From assembly GCF_000219625.1 (NCBI RefSeq), contig NC_018217.1, forward strand, positions 2,170,001 to 2,234,000: DNA of 64,000 bases. Direction: 5' to 3'. The DNA comes from Zymoseptoria tritici IPO323. Its lineage: Eukaryota; Ascomycota; Dothideomycetes; Mycosphaerellales; Mycosphaerellaceae. Below, one piece after another: positions 1 through 11,082 of this stretch. Both the position numbers and the translations under genes were made by a program. Below the pieces are notes generated by a model. That model made no database searches. It was given only the letters and a program-made list of their open reading frames with translations, and was not told where the DNA came from. The number at the start of each line of letters is the position of its first letter. Within the stretch, counting starts at the first letter, position 1.

Positions 1-1001
1 CGTTGACACTGCACGCAACGCCCAAGTCGACATTTGAGGATGTATTGTCCTGGATGTGCCGTGCCACTGAGTACGACGAGCTGCCCGTCCGTCACAACGA
101 GGATCTCATCAATGCGGAGTTATCGAATAACCTGCCGCTAAAGGCCGACAAGTTCGACCTGCCGATGTGGGATCCTCATGTCAAAGCTCAGCTTCTTCTC
201 CAAGCCCACTTCTCACGCATCGACCTGCCAATCAGCGATTACGTCGGCGATCAAAACTCTGTGCTCGATCAAGCGATCCGTATCATCCAAGCCAGCATCG
301 ATGTCCTGACCGAAATGGGCTACCTGGAAAGCTGCAAGATGATGATTACTCTCTTGCAGTGCGTCAAGTCAGCTCGCTGGCCTGATGATGGACCTCTTGC
401 GATCTTTCCAAGTGTGGAATCGGAGAAAGAGAAGAGGCGCTTGGAGAACCCAAAAACCACTTTGAACACTTTGGTCGAAGTAACCAATGCACCGCGAGCT
501 GCCGTTGAAGAAGCACTTCGTCAAATTGGCGTTCCGAACCCAGCTCATGCGAGAGTCTTCAAAGCTTTGTCGCAACTTCCACAACTCCGCGTCCACTGCG
601 CCGATGTCAACCCCACAGGTCTCGTCGTGAACCTCAACCGTCTCAACCCATCTCAAGACCGCGACCATCGGATCTATGCTCCTCGCTACCCGAAGCCTCA
701 GACTGAAGGCTACTTCGTTCTCGTATCGGACACCGCAACGGGAGAGATCGTGGGGCTGAAGAGAGTTGGGTGGTCTTCGCCGCAGAATTCTGGTGGGAGA
801 GCGGGAGGATCAGCGAGGACGAGTGCGAGGGCGACGATCAAACTGCCGCCTGCGGATAAGGAAAGGACGCTTAAGGTGGAGGTGCTGAGTGATAGCTATA
901 TTGGGATGGAGTGGCAGGTTGGGGAGGTGGAGGTTCCGGCGACGGTTGTGGTGCAGCATGTTGTTGATGATGGGTTGGGGAAGAAGAAGAATGCGGATTA
1001 G
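1..1001 (+). CDS. slh1: Slh1/ASCC3-type RNA helicase, C-terminal fragment
   Basis: Open from the left edge in frame 3 and ending at a TAG at 999-1001; the start lies outside the window. About 332 residues are visible. They match the last Sec63 unit of the tandem Ski2-like helicases: a helical stretch with LLLQAHFSRIDLPISDYVGD, then QAIRIIQASIDVLTEMGY, and a C-terminal immunoglobulin-like half. The 'SDYVGDQNSVLDQ' wording fits the Slh1/ASCC3 branch better than spliceosomal Brr2. In this family the protein splits collided ribosomes in the ribosome quality trigger complex (family knowledge). No intron is needed in the visible part. The alternative is Brr2 or a meiotic Hfm1 relative, which I consider less likely. 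Confidence 0.85.
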   Translation, partial: LTLHATPKSTFEDVLSWMCRATEYDELPVRHNEDLINAELSNNLPLKADKFDLPMWDPHVKAQLLLQAHFSRIDLPISDYVGDQNSVLDQAIRIIQASIDVLTEMGYLESCKMMITLLQCVKSARWPDDGPLAIFPSVESEKEKRRLENPKTTLNTLVEVTNAPRAAVEEALRQIGVPNPAHARVFKALSQLPQLRVHCADVNPTGLVVNLNRLNPSQDRDHRIYAPRYPKPQTEGYFVLVSDTATGEIVGLKRVGWSSPQNSGGRAGGSARTSARATIKLPPADKERTLKVEVLSDSYIGMEWQVGEVEVPATVVVQHVVDDGLGKKKNAD

Positions 1002-1338
1002 TTGGGAGGGTGGGTAAGGCAGGGTTGATAGAGGATGTTGAGCTTGAGATGCATCTATCAGTCTTGCAGTCTCAAGTGAAGAATTGGGTCCACCAGCCTG
1101 GTCATGGTCCAGTATACCCTCCGATTAACATGCTCCAGCATTTGCCATTGGTCCCGCGGCTCTGGGTTTTGTTGTGGGCCTTGAAGATCATGGAGAGTTT
1201 CTTTCGACGTCACCACGCTTACATGGCTACGACATCTCGCTGCACCTACATATCATCTGCTCTCGCACTTCTACTCTACATGTACACTGAGTTTGCTCAT
1301 TCCATCACATATACATAGACGTTCGGACATACAAGACC
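1002..1338. other. Intergenic, 337 bp
   Basis: Terminator side of the helicase gene and promoter of the SDR gene. A short ORF at 1010-1318 has no recognisable protein character. No RNA gene or repeat seen. Confidence 0.5.
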
Positions 1339-2466
1339 ATGGATACTATCAAGAACATCGCAGCCAAGCTGTCGGGACAAGAAACCGCCCTGCCCAAGGG
1401 ATCTCTCATCCTCGTGACTGGAGCCAATGGATTCATCGGCGGGTACGTAAGAACGTCCTACCTCTTGTCGTAACAAGGTATCGACATTGCTCCCGTCCGA
1501 CTCATCCCTAACCACTCTCTCCACAGACACGTGTGCAACGAAGCTCTCCTAGCCGGCTACCGCGTCCGCGGCACCGCTCGAAACGAAGAAAAAGCCTCAA
1601 CCTCCAAGCAAGTCTTCAAGAACAACCCCAACTCCGCCAATTACAAAACGGCCGTAGTCGCAGACTTTGCCAACGAAGGAGTCTTCGACGAAGCCGTCAA
1701 GGGCTGTGATGCAGTCATTCACGTCGCCAGCGACACCACGTTCGGCACGGACCCGAATAAAGTCGTCAAATCGACGGTCGCGGGCGTTAATTCTATCCTT
1801 CGGTCTGCGGCGAAGGAAAAGTCTGTGAAGCGGTTTGTGCTCACGAGTTCGTCTACTGCTGCTCTGTTGCCACATCCCGGGAAGGAGGTCACGATCTCGA
1901 AGGACGACTGGGACCAAGAAGCGTTGGACATCGCTTGGTCGCCACCGCCGTACGAGGATGATCGTGCGTTCCCGGTGTACGCTGCTTCGAAAGTAGAAGG
2001 CGAGAAAGCTCTCTGGCGATTTATGGAGGAAGAGAAACCCGGCTTCGTCGCCAACGCTGTGCTACCAAACTACAACATGGGCCGCGTGCTCGGATCAGCC
2101 GGAGCGACGGGCAGTGGAGTTCCCGATCTCTTCAAGGGCAAGACGCCAGCTGCTGTTCCGCAGTACATGATCGATGTGATTGACGACGCTCGCATTCATG
2201 TCATTGCCGCGGTGTTGGACTCTTCGCTCAAGAATGAGAGAATTTTCGCGTTCAATGTGCCGTTCAATTGGACGGACATTACGGCCATATTGCGGGAGTT
2301 GTATCCTGATGCCACGACGATTGCAGAACCGCCGAAGGATGAAGGGAGGGATCTGAGTAAGATTCCAAATGAGCTTGGGGCGGAGCTGTTGAGGAAGTGG
2401 TATGGACAGGACGGGTATAAAAGTTTGAAGCAGTCGGTGGCTGAGAATATGGAGGGTCAGACTTAG
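1339..2466 (+). CDS. Extended SDR reductase (Gre2/aldehyde reductase-like)
   Basis: Two exons, 1339-1442 and 1527-2466, joined across an 84-nt intron (GTACGT...CCACAG). The join rebuilds the nucleotide-binding motif TGANGFIGGH at about residues 27-36. The product is 347 residues, usual for the family. A YAASK motif gives the catalytic Tyr and Lys, and the TSSSTAAL stretch supplies the Ser. These mark an extended short-chain dehydrogenase close to dihydroflavonol-4-reductase, methylglyoxal reductase Gre2 and fungal ketoreductases, which use NADPH. The substrate cannot be read from sequence. The ATG at 1339 is chosen because it gives a short N-terminus before the Rossmann strand. Confidence 0.9.
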
Positions 2467-2575
2467 AGGTGGTGCTATGTCAGATCTCTGAACCGAGATA
2501 GCGAGGGCTGCAATCTTCGAATTGTCGCCGTCCCTTAGCCTCCTGCGTTGGGTTACAGTCTTCTGTAAACCAGAC

Positions 2576-3430
2576 TCACTCCTCCATAGCACTGTCATAC
2601 GCCAAATCTCCCGCCACATCCCCGCTACCCACCTCCCAGGCCAAATAAAGGGCGCGAGCGTGAGCCGCAGCTGCCACCCGCTGGCCGACCACATCGTACT
2701 CGTGGTCCTCATTATCATCCTCCTCCTCCTCCTCCGCCTCACTGTTCTCGCCATCCCAGTACTCATCAACGTCCCTCCCAATCAACCCCTCAAATTTCTT
2801 ATCGTCACTCACATCCTGTGCCCAGAACCACTTCAATGCATCGCCTTCGAGCCTTTCCATGCGCTGGAGAGGGCCCGTGGACGAGATCGGAGGTGGATCG
2901 CTCTCGTCATCTGAAATAGAAGAAGTCGCCGTAGCCGTAGCCGCATCCCTTTCGTCCTCGTCCTCGTCATCGTCATCTTCCTCGCTGAAAGAGTCATATT
3001 CGTCATCTGGATCGTCCGGTAAACCGTGCTCCAAAACTTCCAGAGATAGAGCAGCCCAGCGACGGGCGAGAGATTGCTTCGCTTGAGCTGGTGGACGGAA
3101 GGGACGCTTCGTAACTTCCTACTCCACGAAGTTCTGGTCAGGAGCACTGCGAAGGAGATCATCAGCAGAAGACCAGCGAGAAGTAAAGAGGCGTTCGACC
3201 GACCATTCGCACATCGCAGCCATCCTCGCCCGCCGCATCCCCAATTCTCGCCTTCGCAACCAGTCATGCACAAGATCGTCGTCGGACATGTTTAAGACGT
3301 GCTTGAGGTAACAGAACATTGACATGTCATCCTCACGGCAGTGATGGCTACCTCTGGGTATCAGACTTAGCTTGAGTGGCATGGTGCTCGGTGATTGTAA
3401 AGGCCAGTTTGGGGGGTAGTCGGGCTGCAT
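2576..3430 (-). CDS. Acidic protein of unknown function
   Basis: Two exons on the minus strand, 3148-3430 and 2576-3087, with a 60-nt intron at 3088-3147 (GTGCTC...CACCAG). This phase joins DDLLRT to QAKQSLARRW without a frame break. The product is about 264 residues. The N-terminal third is basic and helical (DDDLVHDWLRRRELGMRRARM). The middle holds long Asp/Glu runs (FSEEDDDDEDEDERD and NSEAEEEEEDDNED), and the C-terminus is Ala-rich. No domain is recognised. It faces the SDR gene tail to tail with only 109 bp between stop codons. The ATG at 3430 is the first in frame; the donor is not ideal, so the junction is moderately certain. Confidence 0.6.
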
Positions 3431-4180
3431 GTTGGAGGAATGGAGTAGTTTGGGTGCGTTGGTGGTGTAATGGAGGATGTTAGAGGGTGAGGGAGGGAGG
3501 TGAGGAGAGTGATATATGCATGTTGCTGATGTATCGCGACTGAATCATCTGAGTTCGTGGTTGAGAGATCGTGGTCGTGGTTGAGAGAATTTGGTATAGG
3601 TTGGTTGTACCACGGATTTGAGAGCGTCGACCATTGGAAGCCGGCTTGAAGCTCTGGATTTGGGCTAGAGCTGACATAGCAGGACCTTCCATGGTGATTG
3701 TTGGTTTGAACCTACGACCGGCCGTCCAAGTGCGTTGCATACTAGAAGCTCTTTGGAGTTATGTGCCAGATGTTGAAGGCAGCGATCCGGTGGTACCATT
3801 CTCGCAGTGTGCTCTGTCGCAGAGTCTCTCGAATTTGCGGAAAGCGATGTCGAGGGATAGACGGTCTGACCGGGTTGGAACAATGGAAGCAGCCCTTTCC
3901 GCGATGGGGGACGTCGCTACCATTCAAGTACGATCGCAGTTCCTTGGATCCAGTCGCAAGGTAGGCTACATCTTGCTAGCCACACCTTTCAACATCTCAT
4001 GCATATCGTCGACCTATATCATTAGCTGTCATTGCACGTCGGACTCACTTGGGAGCGCCTGTTCGACGATCAGTTACCACCGACATCAAGCCTTACTCGC
4101 ATATCACTCGCTCCGCACGCTCACTTTCAACGACGCTCTCGCTCCTCCAGCCTACCGACCAGGCCATCCAGCGCCAAACC
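3431..4180. other. Intergenic, 750 bp
   Basis: Shared upstream region of two divergently oriented unknown genes. Overlapping ORFs here on both strands show no protein-like features. A GGTTTGAACC stretch near 3703 resembles a tRNA T-arm but cannot form the cloverleaf. Confidence 0.4.
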
Positions 4181-4936
4181 ATGCCTCCAATCCTCACCGG
4201 CCCCAACGCAGTCGCTCAACCACCAGAGACCTCATCCATCGATCCGCCACCTTCTCTCGCCTGGTCATTCCGCCACGACAGCCAACAATGGGAACTCGTC
4301 CCCACCCGTCCGCGAGAACTGTCTAGCGTCACAGTCACATCTTCACGGACGAGCATCGGTAGTTGCGGCAGTCATGATACCACCCGCAGAGGACTGGGAA
4401 GTGCAAGTACGGCGGCCACGAGCAGGGACGCATCGGACGGACGCCCGAGTTGGGCGAATGTAGGACATTTGGCGATGTTGAGGTTGGATTCTGGAGTGGT
4501 GGAGGAAGATGAAGGCCGGACGATGGATACAAAGTCGGTCGCGAAGGAGGTGGAAGGAGAGACCATGCCGACAAGAGCGGAGTCGGAGGGTCAAGAACCT
4601 CGCTCGCCGCGGAGAGGCCTAACGCCAGATGCCGCAGCCAAGCGCAGCGAAGAGAGGCATCCCTACAAGTCAACTGCGGAGCGAGGGTTCACTCCGACGT
4701 ACCGCTCTCTTCGCTCCTCACCACCACCCATGCCACCAGTGCCGGATCCAGCCCAATGGGCGAGGGGTCATGTCGCGGAGAGCGTGAGCAGACAAGAAGC
4801 TGGTGGTGCGGAGCCGCAGAGGGCAAGGAAGTCGGCCTTCATTGAGCATCTACCGGAGAACGCAGGCTGGTTCGGCGAGAAGAAGGCTGGTGGTAGGAGG
4901 GCATCATTCTGGCGGTATGTGAGGGGAAAGAGATGA
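4181..4936 (+). CDS. Low-complexity protein of unknown function
   Basis: Single frame, 251 residues from the ATG at 4181, which has a good context (AAACCATGC). The frame is open further upstream to 4049, so a longer product of 295 residues is possible. Composition is rich in Ser, Arg, Pro and Glu, with patches such as SSPPPMPPVPDP and a C-terminus ending FWRYVRGKR. The order is: short Pro-rich head, Ser/Thr-rich middle, acidic patch, basic tail. It looks intrinsically disordered and no domain is recognised. RIP-type mutation begins about 100 bp after the stop. Could be a lineage-specific gene. Confidence 0.45.
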   Translation: MPPILTGPNAVAQPPETSSIDPPPSLAWSFRHDSQQWELVPTRPRELSSVTVTSSRTSIGSCGSHDTTRRGLGSASTAATSRDASDGRPSWANVGHLAMLRLDSGVVEEDEGRTMDTKSVAKEVEGETMPTRAESEGQEPRSPRRGLTPDAAAKRSEERHPYKSTAERGFTPTYRSLRSSPPPMPPVPDPAQWARGHVAESVSRQEAGGAEPQRARKSAFIEHLPENAGWFGEKKAGGRRASFWRYVRGKR

Positions 4937-5034
4937 GGAGAAGAGGAAATGGTCATTCGTTTGGATTTGATGTGTAGCTTTGAACATGGAGGGATTCGAC
5001 GGAGCTTCAAATGGCCCACTCCGCCAAATTCGAA

Positions 5035-6300
5035 GGTTTTGCGAATTCGTAAAGTCGAACACTCTGTAGACTGTCGCCTTTTCGTATATCGAGATGATTA
5101 ATATATATAGATAGCCTCGTAACATATGTTATAGGTAGAAGAAGTATACGAGGCTCTATTCTACCTATTATAGACGCTACCGTTCCTATAGATTCGGGAA
5201 AAGTTCGAATTTAGCGGGGTAGGCTATTTGAACCTCCCTAGATTCTATAGTACGGGCTTAATTTTAGCTACTTCCTCTCTTCTGTCTCCTCTTGTACTGT
5301 GCCATTGACCTTAACAACATTCCGTTAAGTCGCCGCTCGGACATTAAGAGCCTTTGTCGAGAACAAATGCCGATATAATGCATCCGGCTTACATCCTTTT
5401 AGTTAGCGATACGACGGGAGTCCTCGCTGACCGGTTTAACGACATTATCTCTCGGGTATGTAATAGCCACCGACATATATAATTATATATTCGAAGCTAT
5501 AGAGTCTCTCCTTACTCTCTTAGTATCTTTTACTCCTCTATTTTTAGATATTCCTTTAATATTAATGCCGTAGCATTAAGGTTGGCCTTATGTAGGCTAT
5601 GCCCTAGTTATAGCTATTAAGTAGGGTCTCGTTATTTCCTTACACCGCTAGGCTAGAAAAAGAAAAATATAGATGTTATCCTTAACGATAAAAGTACTAC
5701 CTTACCGCGATTGTTTATAACTTCGAGTCTTCCTCTCGCTACCTTCTAAGTCTTTAGCGGCGACATTATAGCTTCTATCCGCTCCCTTATCCTACTAACC
5801 TTCCTCCTTAGCACCGCTTATGCCTAAACTTTATACTCCTCCTACTACGACCTTAACCCCGGCTACGACCCTATTAAAGTCGCTAACTAGGCAATCCGCC
5901 TCGCTACCTATAGCTAGGAATACGGCATACTCTCTAAAGCCCTCCTCTAACTCTACTCTCCCGAACTCTCCGTCTTCTCTCCCTCTACCTTTCCCTATGG
6001 CTCTCTCCCCGCGCTAGACGTCTCCTCTACTATCGGACTAAATTACGCCCTCCCGTATATCTCCTTAACTAACTTAATACTTATCTACGCCGATAGCGTA
6101 GCTAGGGATCCCGCTTCTCTCGGTCTAGCAACTTTACTTATCGCCTAGACGAAACCTAAGTACCTCCCTCTAGCTATTAGGCAGCTAGCCTACTTCCTTA
6201 TCGTCCCCCGCTACGCTCCCTCTACTACCCCCGTCGGCGAAAAATACCGCGGCGCTATCTCCTACCGCGAGAAAAACGTCTCTATCTAGGCGGACTTTAT
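5035..6300. repeat. RIP-mutated A+T-rich block
   Basis: CpA and TpG are depleted and TpA is in excess compared with flanking DNA. The left edge lies near 5035 and the right edge near 6300-6345, where ordinary CpA/TpG-containing coding sequence resumes abruptly. From 5768 the block carries the 5' half of a GH105 gene (separate entry). Positions 4937-5767 hold no readable gene; 5280-5450 looks less altered. No terminal repeats or transposase remnants were seen here. Confidence 0.75.
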
Positions 6301-7021
6301 TGCCATGGCGCCTCCCTTTTTCGTATACTTCGGCGTAGCGATGGACACGCCCGACACGCTCGAGCTCGCATGGCGTCAATGTGGAGCTTACAGGGATTTA
6401 TTGCAGATCAACTCCACTTCCACCTCCGCAGGGGAAGGCGGTGCGTGGGAACACATCATCCGCGGGGTGAACCCAGACTTGGGAATCTGGAGTACGGGAA
6501 ATGGATGGGTGGTGTTGGGCATGGCGAGAGTACTGGCTACGATTTTACATTGGGATCGCACGGCCAAGGATCCGCAGTGGGAGGAAGCGGTGGGGGAGTT
6601 GTATGCGTGGATCGGAGAGATTTTGGGAGTGGCGATGCAAGCGCAGAATACTGAAGAGAGCAGTGGACTATTGCGGAATTACTGGAACACACCCGAAGGA
6701 GAGGAGGTATGGTTCGGGGAAGTCAGCGGCAGCGCGGCGGTGGCGGCTGTAGTCTTCCGCATCGCGGTCCTCCAACACGAGCCGGGAAGCTTCTTGAAAG
6801 AGACAGTCGTGACGCCGGAAATGTTGCGCTGGGCGGAGGGATTGCACACTGCGGTGGGAAAACATGTGGATAGTGAAGGCATCGCGAGTCCGGCGGTAGA
6901 TCCGCTGAGTTGGGGGAGTCGGACGCCGTATATGAAGGGATCTCCGGAGGGGCAGAGTTTTGTTGTTATGGCGTATGCTGCTTGGAGGGATTGTGTTGGG
7001 GCGGGGGTCTGTGGGGTTTAG
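5768..7021 (+). pseudogene. GH105-type unsaturated glucuronyl/rhamnogalacturonyl hydrolase, RIP-inactivated
   Basis: One continuous reading frame of 1254 nt (417 codons) with no frameshift. The expected start codon at 5768 reads ATA. Six in-frame stops follow: TAA 5825, TAG 5888, TAG 5915, TAA 5948, TAG 6146, TAG 6287. Every one fits a CpA-to-TpA change (Gln CAA to TAA, or Trp TGG to TAG by the same change on the other strand). The frame shows a signal-peptide-like head (SLILLTFLLSTAYA) and the family pattern around 6281 (stop-ADFIAMAPPFFVYFG, where the Trp of 'WADF' is the TAG). Downstream GIWSTGNGWVVLGMARVL is intact. The family trims pectin-derived unsaturated oligosaccharides. From an ATG at 6305 an N-terminally truncated 238-residue product could still be made; its activity is doubtful. 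Confidence 0.85.
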
Positions 7022-7203
7022 TTGATGATATGATGATGAGCTTGTGCGGCGCAGTGAATGGACGGGGTGAATTGATGAAGCTCGTTTTGCATGTGATAGG
7101 TCAGTGAATAGATTGCTTCACGGCTTGCGGGTGCTTCGATGTTCGAATTGCTTCATTCTTCATCCTTCACTTCACATCAGCAACACATCATCGCCATAGC
7201 AAG

Positions 7204-7640
7204 ATGGAGGCCGTCACTGGCAGCTCTGAGAGGTTCGCCAACCAATATCATCAACTCTGACACATTCTCGACGCTGACCAGCAAAGCTTCGACTCAATCG
7301 TCACAAACCTCACCAAGATCATGGACACCATCGACGACCAAATTCCGCTTTTACCAACAGCTGAGCCACGCACGGCGCTCGCCGTCCGCCCAATGTCGTA
7401 CTCCGATTCCATCCTGTTGTACGCGCGCGCGCGCCCGATCATCCAGTCCTCGGTCCAGCACTAATTCGCTGCGCCAGCCTGACCCTCACCGTAGGGCACA
7501 TATAAGGGGATTATCGTCGGCGGCATCGAGACTCTAGTCCGCATCGGCATGATCCTTCAAAGGAAAGCACACAGGTACCGACGAGAGTATTCTAATCATC
7601 ACCTCCCGGCTCTTCGTCTATTTGCTTCGGTACCACGTAA
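7204..7640 (+). pseudogene. Decayed ORF resembling a fungal STAND-type N-terminal domain
   Basis: From the ATG at 7204 a single frame stays protein-like for about 145 codons but contains four stops: TGA 7258, TAA 7462, TGA 7480 and TAG 7492. Between the stops one reads QQSFDSIVTNLTKIMDTIDD, then KGIIVGGIETLVRIGMILQ. The last stretch resembles the helical N-terminal segment of NACHT/STAND-type fungal proteins (inference from memory, weak). The surrounding DNA is not RIP-like. Downstream of 7640 the frame loses protein character. An alternative is that this is spurious. Confidence 0.35.
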
Positions 7641-8403
7641 GTCTACCACCAGTCACGCTTGCACAGGGCGAGGCAGGATCCGACGCGGCGAAGCGCAAGA
7701 TTTCCACCCACATGGTTCGCGGTCAGATGGCTTGCGCTTTCGGCGGGCGCGCTGCAAGGCTCGCGTGAGTTTGGGGACTGGCTGGAGGGGAGGTATGTGG
7801 CGCAGCGGGAGAAGGCGAAGGCGCAGTGACAAGGGACACGGACACGGACCGTGGATGGTGTCGAGATTGACATCGCGGGATGAAGCTCGTCGTCACCAAA
7901 GGACGCGGCTGCGATTGCGCAGGACAGCAAGTGATGCCTCAGGCTTCCCATGACCCTTTCCATTGCCATGCGGCTATACGAGGAATTACGAGGCAATGCA
8001 ACGTCGCGCCGCCAAATCCTTCCTTGATCACGACGCCACCGGCAGATCAGCGTGGCTCGGCTTGCTTTCTCTCCGCAAGATTCTGCCGATCGGGGGCTGA
8101 AAGTCATGCACCACACACGGAAAGTCGACTTGCCGTGCTAAGGTACGCTGGGATGGGATGGAATGGAAAGCTGGTTTCTTTGCGACGGATTTACACCGGA
8201 TGGGAAGCTCTCCGAAAGGGTTGCAATCCCAGTCATCCCAGCAACATCCCGGCGCATCATCTCCAGCAAATCAGCCGTCGTGCTCTGTTGTCCAAAGTCA
8301 GTCAAGCACTTGTGATCGTATTGTCTTGTCTTACTGTACTTCACTCTTTCTCCCTCATAGAACTACATCCCTCCTGGTTCGGACTCGGCCGGATCTCATC
8401 ATC
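7641..8403. other. Intergenic, 763 bp
   Basis: Upstream region of the P450 gene. Several short overlapping ORFs on both strands, none with recognisable features. May hold further decay products of the ORF before it. Confidence 0.4.
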
Positions 8404-10185
8404 ATGGAACTCCTCACTCTCGTCTTACAACATCCTTTCCTCGCCATCGCCGCCGTCTTGGTCGGGTTATACGCCTACGCCCTGGTCACCGGCTCGTCCA
8501 AACCTGCCGTACCCGGTGAATTACCGTGGGTGGGCAAGAAGGACGGACAATGGTTTTCCCTCACCCGAGCGACCTGGATGAGCGTCGGCAAGGCCAGGCA
8601 ATGGCTGCACGAGGGATATACCAAGGTCAGTCCTCCATCCTTACGCATGCACCATAAGATGTTTTGCCAGCTGACAGAAATCGTGCCCTGCTCAGTTCGG
8701 CCGAAATGGAAAGTCATATCTCTTCCCCGATGTCTCGGGTCGACATGAGATTGTCCTTCCTCCCGACCAGCTGCGCTGGCTCACCAATCTGCCGGACTCC
8801 ACCACGTGTGTGAGAGCCGCGCATTATGACATCCTGCAGGGCGACTACGCCTTTACTGATAAGTATCTCTTGGAATCCGTGGTAAGTATAGTCGGAAGCG
8901 ACAATGACACCACCGACTTCCACCATGAGACTGATTCCCTTGCCACCAGTTCCACGAGCGAGTCATCCACAAGAACCTCGCTCGAAAAGTCGACGCCACC
9001 ATCCCGGCCATGTGGGACGAAATCGACGCCTCTTTCCGTGACATCTGGGGGACCGACACCACCCAATTCAAGGACATTCCCCTCTGGGACAGCGTCATGG
9101 CCGTTATTGCTCGCCTCTCCAACCGTCTCTTCGTCGGCCTCCCCCTCTGTCGGGACAAAGACTTCCTCGCCGTCTCGGGCTCCTTTGCCATGGACGTCAT
9201 CACCTTGGTCTCTCTCCTCCCTCTGTTTCCCAAATTCCTACAACCCATCCTCGGCCGTCTCGGCTCCCTGCCAGGCCACTACCACTACTGGCGCACCCGC
9301 AAACACACCCTCCCCATCATCCGCCAACGCCTCGCCGACATCACCGCCCTCGCCGCCGACCCGACCACCAAACTCGACCGTCCCATTCCGGAAGACTACA
9401 TCACTTGGCACATCCGCACCGCCATGGCCGACAACCGCCCCAAGGACCTCGACCCAGTCATGATCTCCCGCTTCCTCCTCCCCATCGAATTCGCCGCCAT
9501 CCACACCACCGCCCTCACCCTCACCAACATCCTCTTCGACCTCTACTCCTCCGACCCCTCCCAAAACTACATCGCCTCCCTCCGCGAAGAAGCCACTCGC
9601 CTGCACGCCGAATGCAACGGCAACTGGACCAAACAGATCCTCACCCGCATGCTCCGAACCGACTCTGCCATCCGCGAATCCATGCGCATCTCCAACTTCG
9701 CCACCCGCGCCGTGTTGCGCAAAGTCATCTCCCCCGCGGGTCTCACCCACCCCACCGAAAACTGGCACACTCCCGAAGGCAGCTACGTCTCCGTCGACCA
9801 GCACTCCGTCCACCACGATCCCGCCGTCTACCCTTCCCCCGAAATCTACGACGCCTTCCGCTTCTCCCGTCCCCGCGAGGAATTCGAAGCCAAACACGCG
9901 GGATCCGATGCCAAAACTCTCGCCCAGGACCCCGAGTACCTCGCCATGCGCAACTTGAGCATGACGACGACGGGCGAGAATTTCCTCGCATTCGGACATG
10001 GACGACATGCGTGTCCGGGGAGGTTCTTCGTGCAGCACGAGTTGAAGATGGTGGTGGCGTATGTGGTGATGAATTATGAGGTCGAGGTACTGCCCGAACG
10101 GCCGAAGAGTATGTGGTTGGGGACGAGTATTACTCCGGATGCGAAAAAGGCGTTGCGGGTGAGGAGGAGGGAGGGGACGGTTTGA
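8404..10185 (+). CDS. Cytochrome P450 monooxygenase
   Basis: Three exons, 8404-8625, 8696-8881 and 8950-10185, give 547 residues. Both introns have standard ends (GTCAGT...CTCAG and GTAAGT...CCAG) and are phase 0. An N-terminal membrane anchor spans about residues 4-28. Next come the helix-I region (EFAAIHTTALTL), the helix-K motif ESMR (about residue 379) and the heme loop FGHGRHACPGRF with the Cys ligand near residue 490. All P450 hallmarks are present, so it should be active in the endoplasmic reticulum membrane. The wording is closest to the secondary-metabolite or ent-kaurene-oxidase-like fungal P450s; the substrate is unknown. No other biosynthetic gene lies beside it. Confidence 0.92.
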
Positions 10186-11082
10186 GAGTAGGGAATGATG
10201 AAGCGGTGGAATGGGCACTATTTGGTGGGTGAAAGCACGGCGCAAGTGGCGTGAGATTCAGCAGATGATGACTATGACTTGGAAGGAGCATTGTTTTCGC
10301 GGCGTTCTGGAGCCTACATTCGTGACCACGCGGCTTCAGGGTGGCAATGAATTTCGTCAAATCAAACAGCACTCACGGGAGTGCATTCTCGCTCTATGAA
10401 CGCTTCGCGGCTGGAGAGGATCCCGTCGAGTGCCTGGATTGGAAGCACGCTATATAATAGCTCAGCCTATGGACAGCATATCAGCCATGCTCCAACCCCG
10501 AACCCTTCCCTCCCACAAGTCTTCCACCCGCAACATCTCTGGCACACTCGCTCGTCTCACGATGATGCGTCAAATATATCATCGTGACGACTCCTCCTTC
10601 ACCTAATCACCCTCCGCACCACCAACCACCACCCCACCAGCCATCCCCGCAAACCCCTCCACCGCCCTTGCCGGTTGCACCCTCACAACAGTCCTTGCTA
10701 CGTCGGACCGAGGCGACGCCTTCCAAAGGCAGATGCTTCCATCTATGAACGCCCGTGAAGCATCACTTGCAACCGAACCGGAAAGCATCACTTGCAACCG
10801 AACCGGAAAGAATGAGTCTCGTACTTGTCAACTGAATGACAGACAACACAAGTTCTCGTGAAAATCTGGATCCATACCAATCTCAAACCAACACCCTCGC
10901 TATGCAACAAGACAAAACGAGTCGATCGACCGCAAATCCGCAACCCCATAATCCCACGATGCGCAAACACCCCCTTGCTCCGTCCCGATAATCAGACTAG
11001 AGCCATCCTTGCATACATCGCAACGGCACAGCCATCGTATGCCTTTCTCAGACCGCTTGTGCTCCACTTCCGCCTCCATCGT
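10186..11082. other. Intergenic, 897 bp
   Basis: Lies between the convergent P450 and the 184-aa gene. Contains a perfect 25-bp tandem repeat (separate entry). Nothing else recognised. Confidence 0.5.
10760..10809. repeat. Perfect 25-bp tandem duplication
   Basis: Two identical adjacent 25-bp units (10760-10784, 10785-10809), each beginning GCATCACTTGCAACC. A recent local duplication in noncoding DNA. Confidence 0.9.

Noticed and set aside
2095..2781. A 228-codon minus-strand ORF
   Set aside because: Lies antisense to the SDR gene's C-terminus; Arg/Thr-rich shadow with no features.
3680..3760. Possible tRNA (GGTTTGAACC resembling a T-arm)
   Set aside because: The flanking bases do not pair into a T-stem and no acceptor or anticodon stem can be drawn.
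3634..4326. A 230-codon + strand ORF overlapping the 4181-4936 gene
   Set aside because: Overlaps a better-placed gene start in another frame and shows no domain or consistent composition.
8404..10185. Secondary-metabolite cluster around the P450
   Set aside because: No synthase, transporter or pathway regulator lies beside it; neighbours are unrelated or dead.
9238..10245. A 335-codon minus-strand ORF inside the P450 gene
   Set aside because: Antisense shadow of a C-rich third-position coding exon; the P450 frame carries all catalytic motifs.
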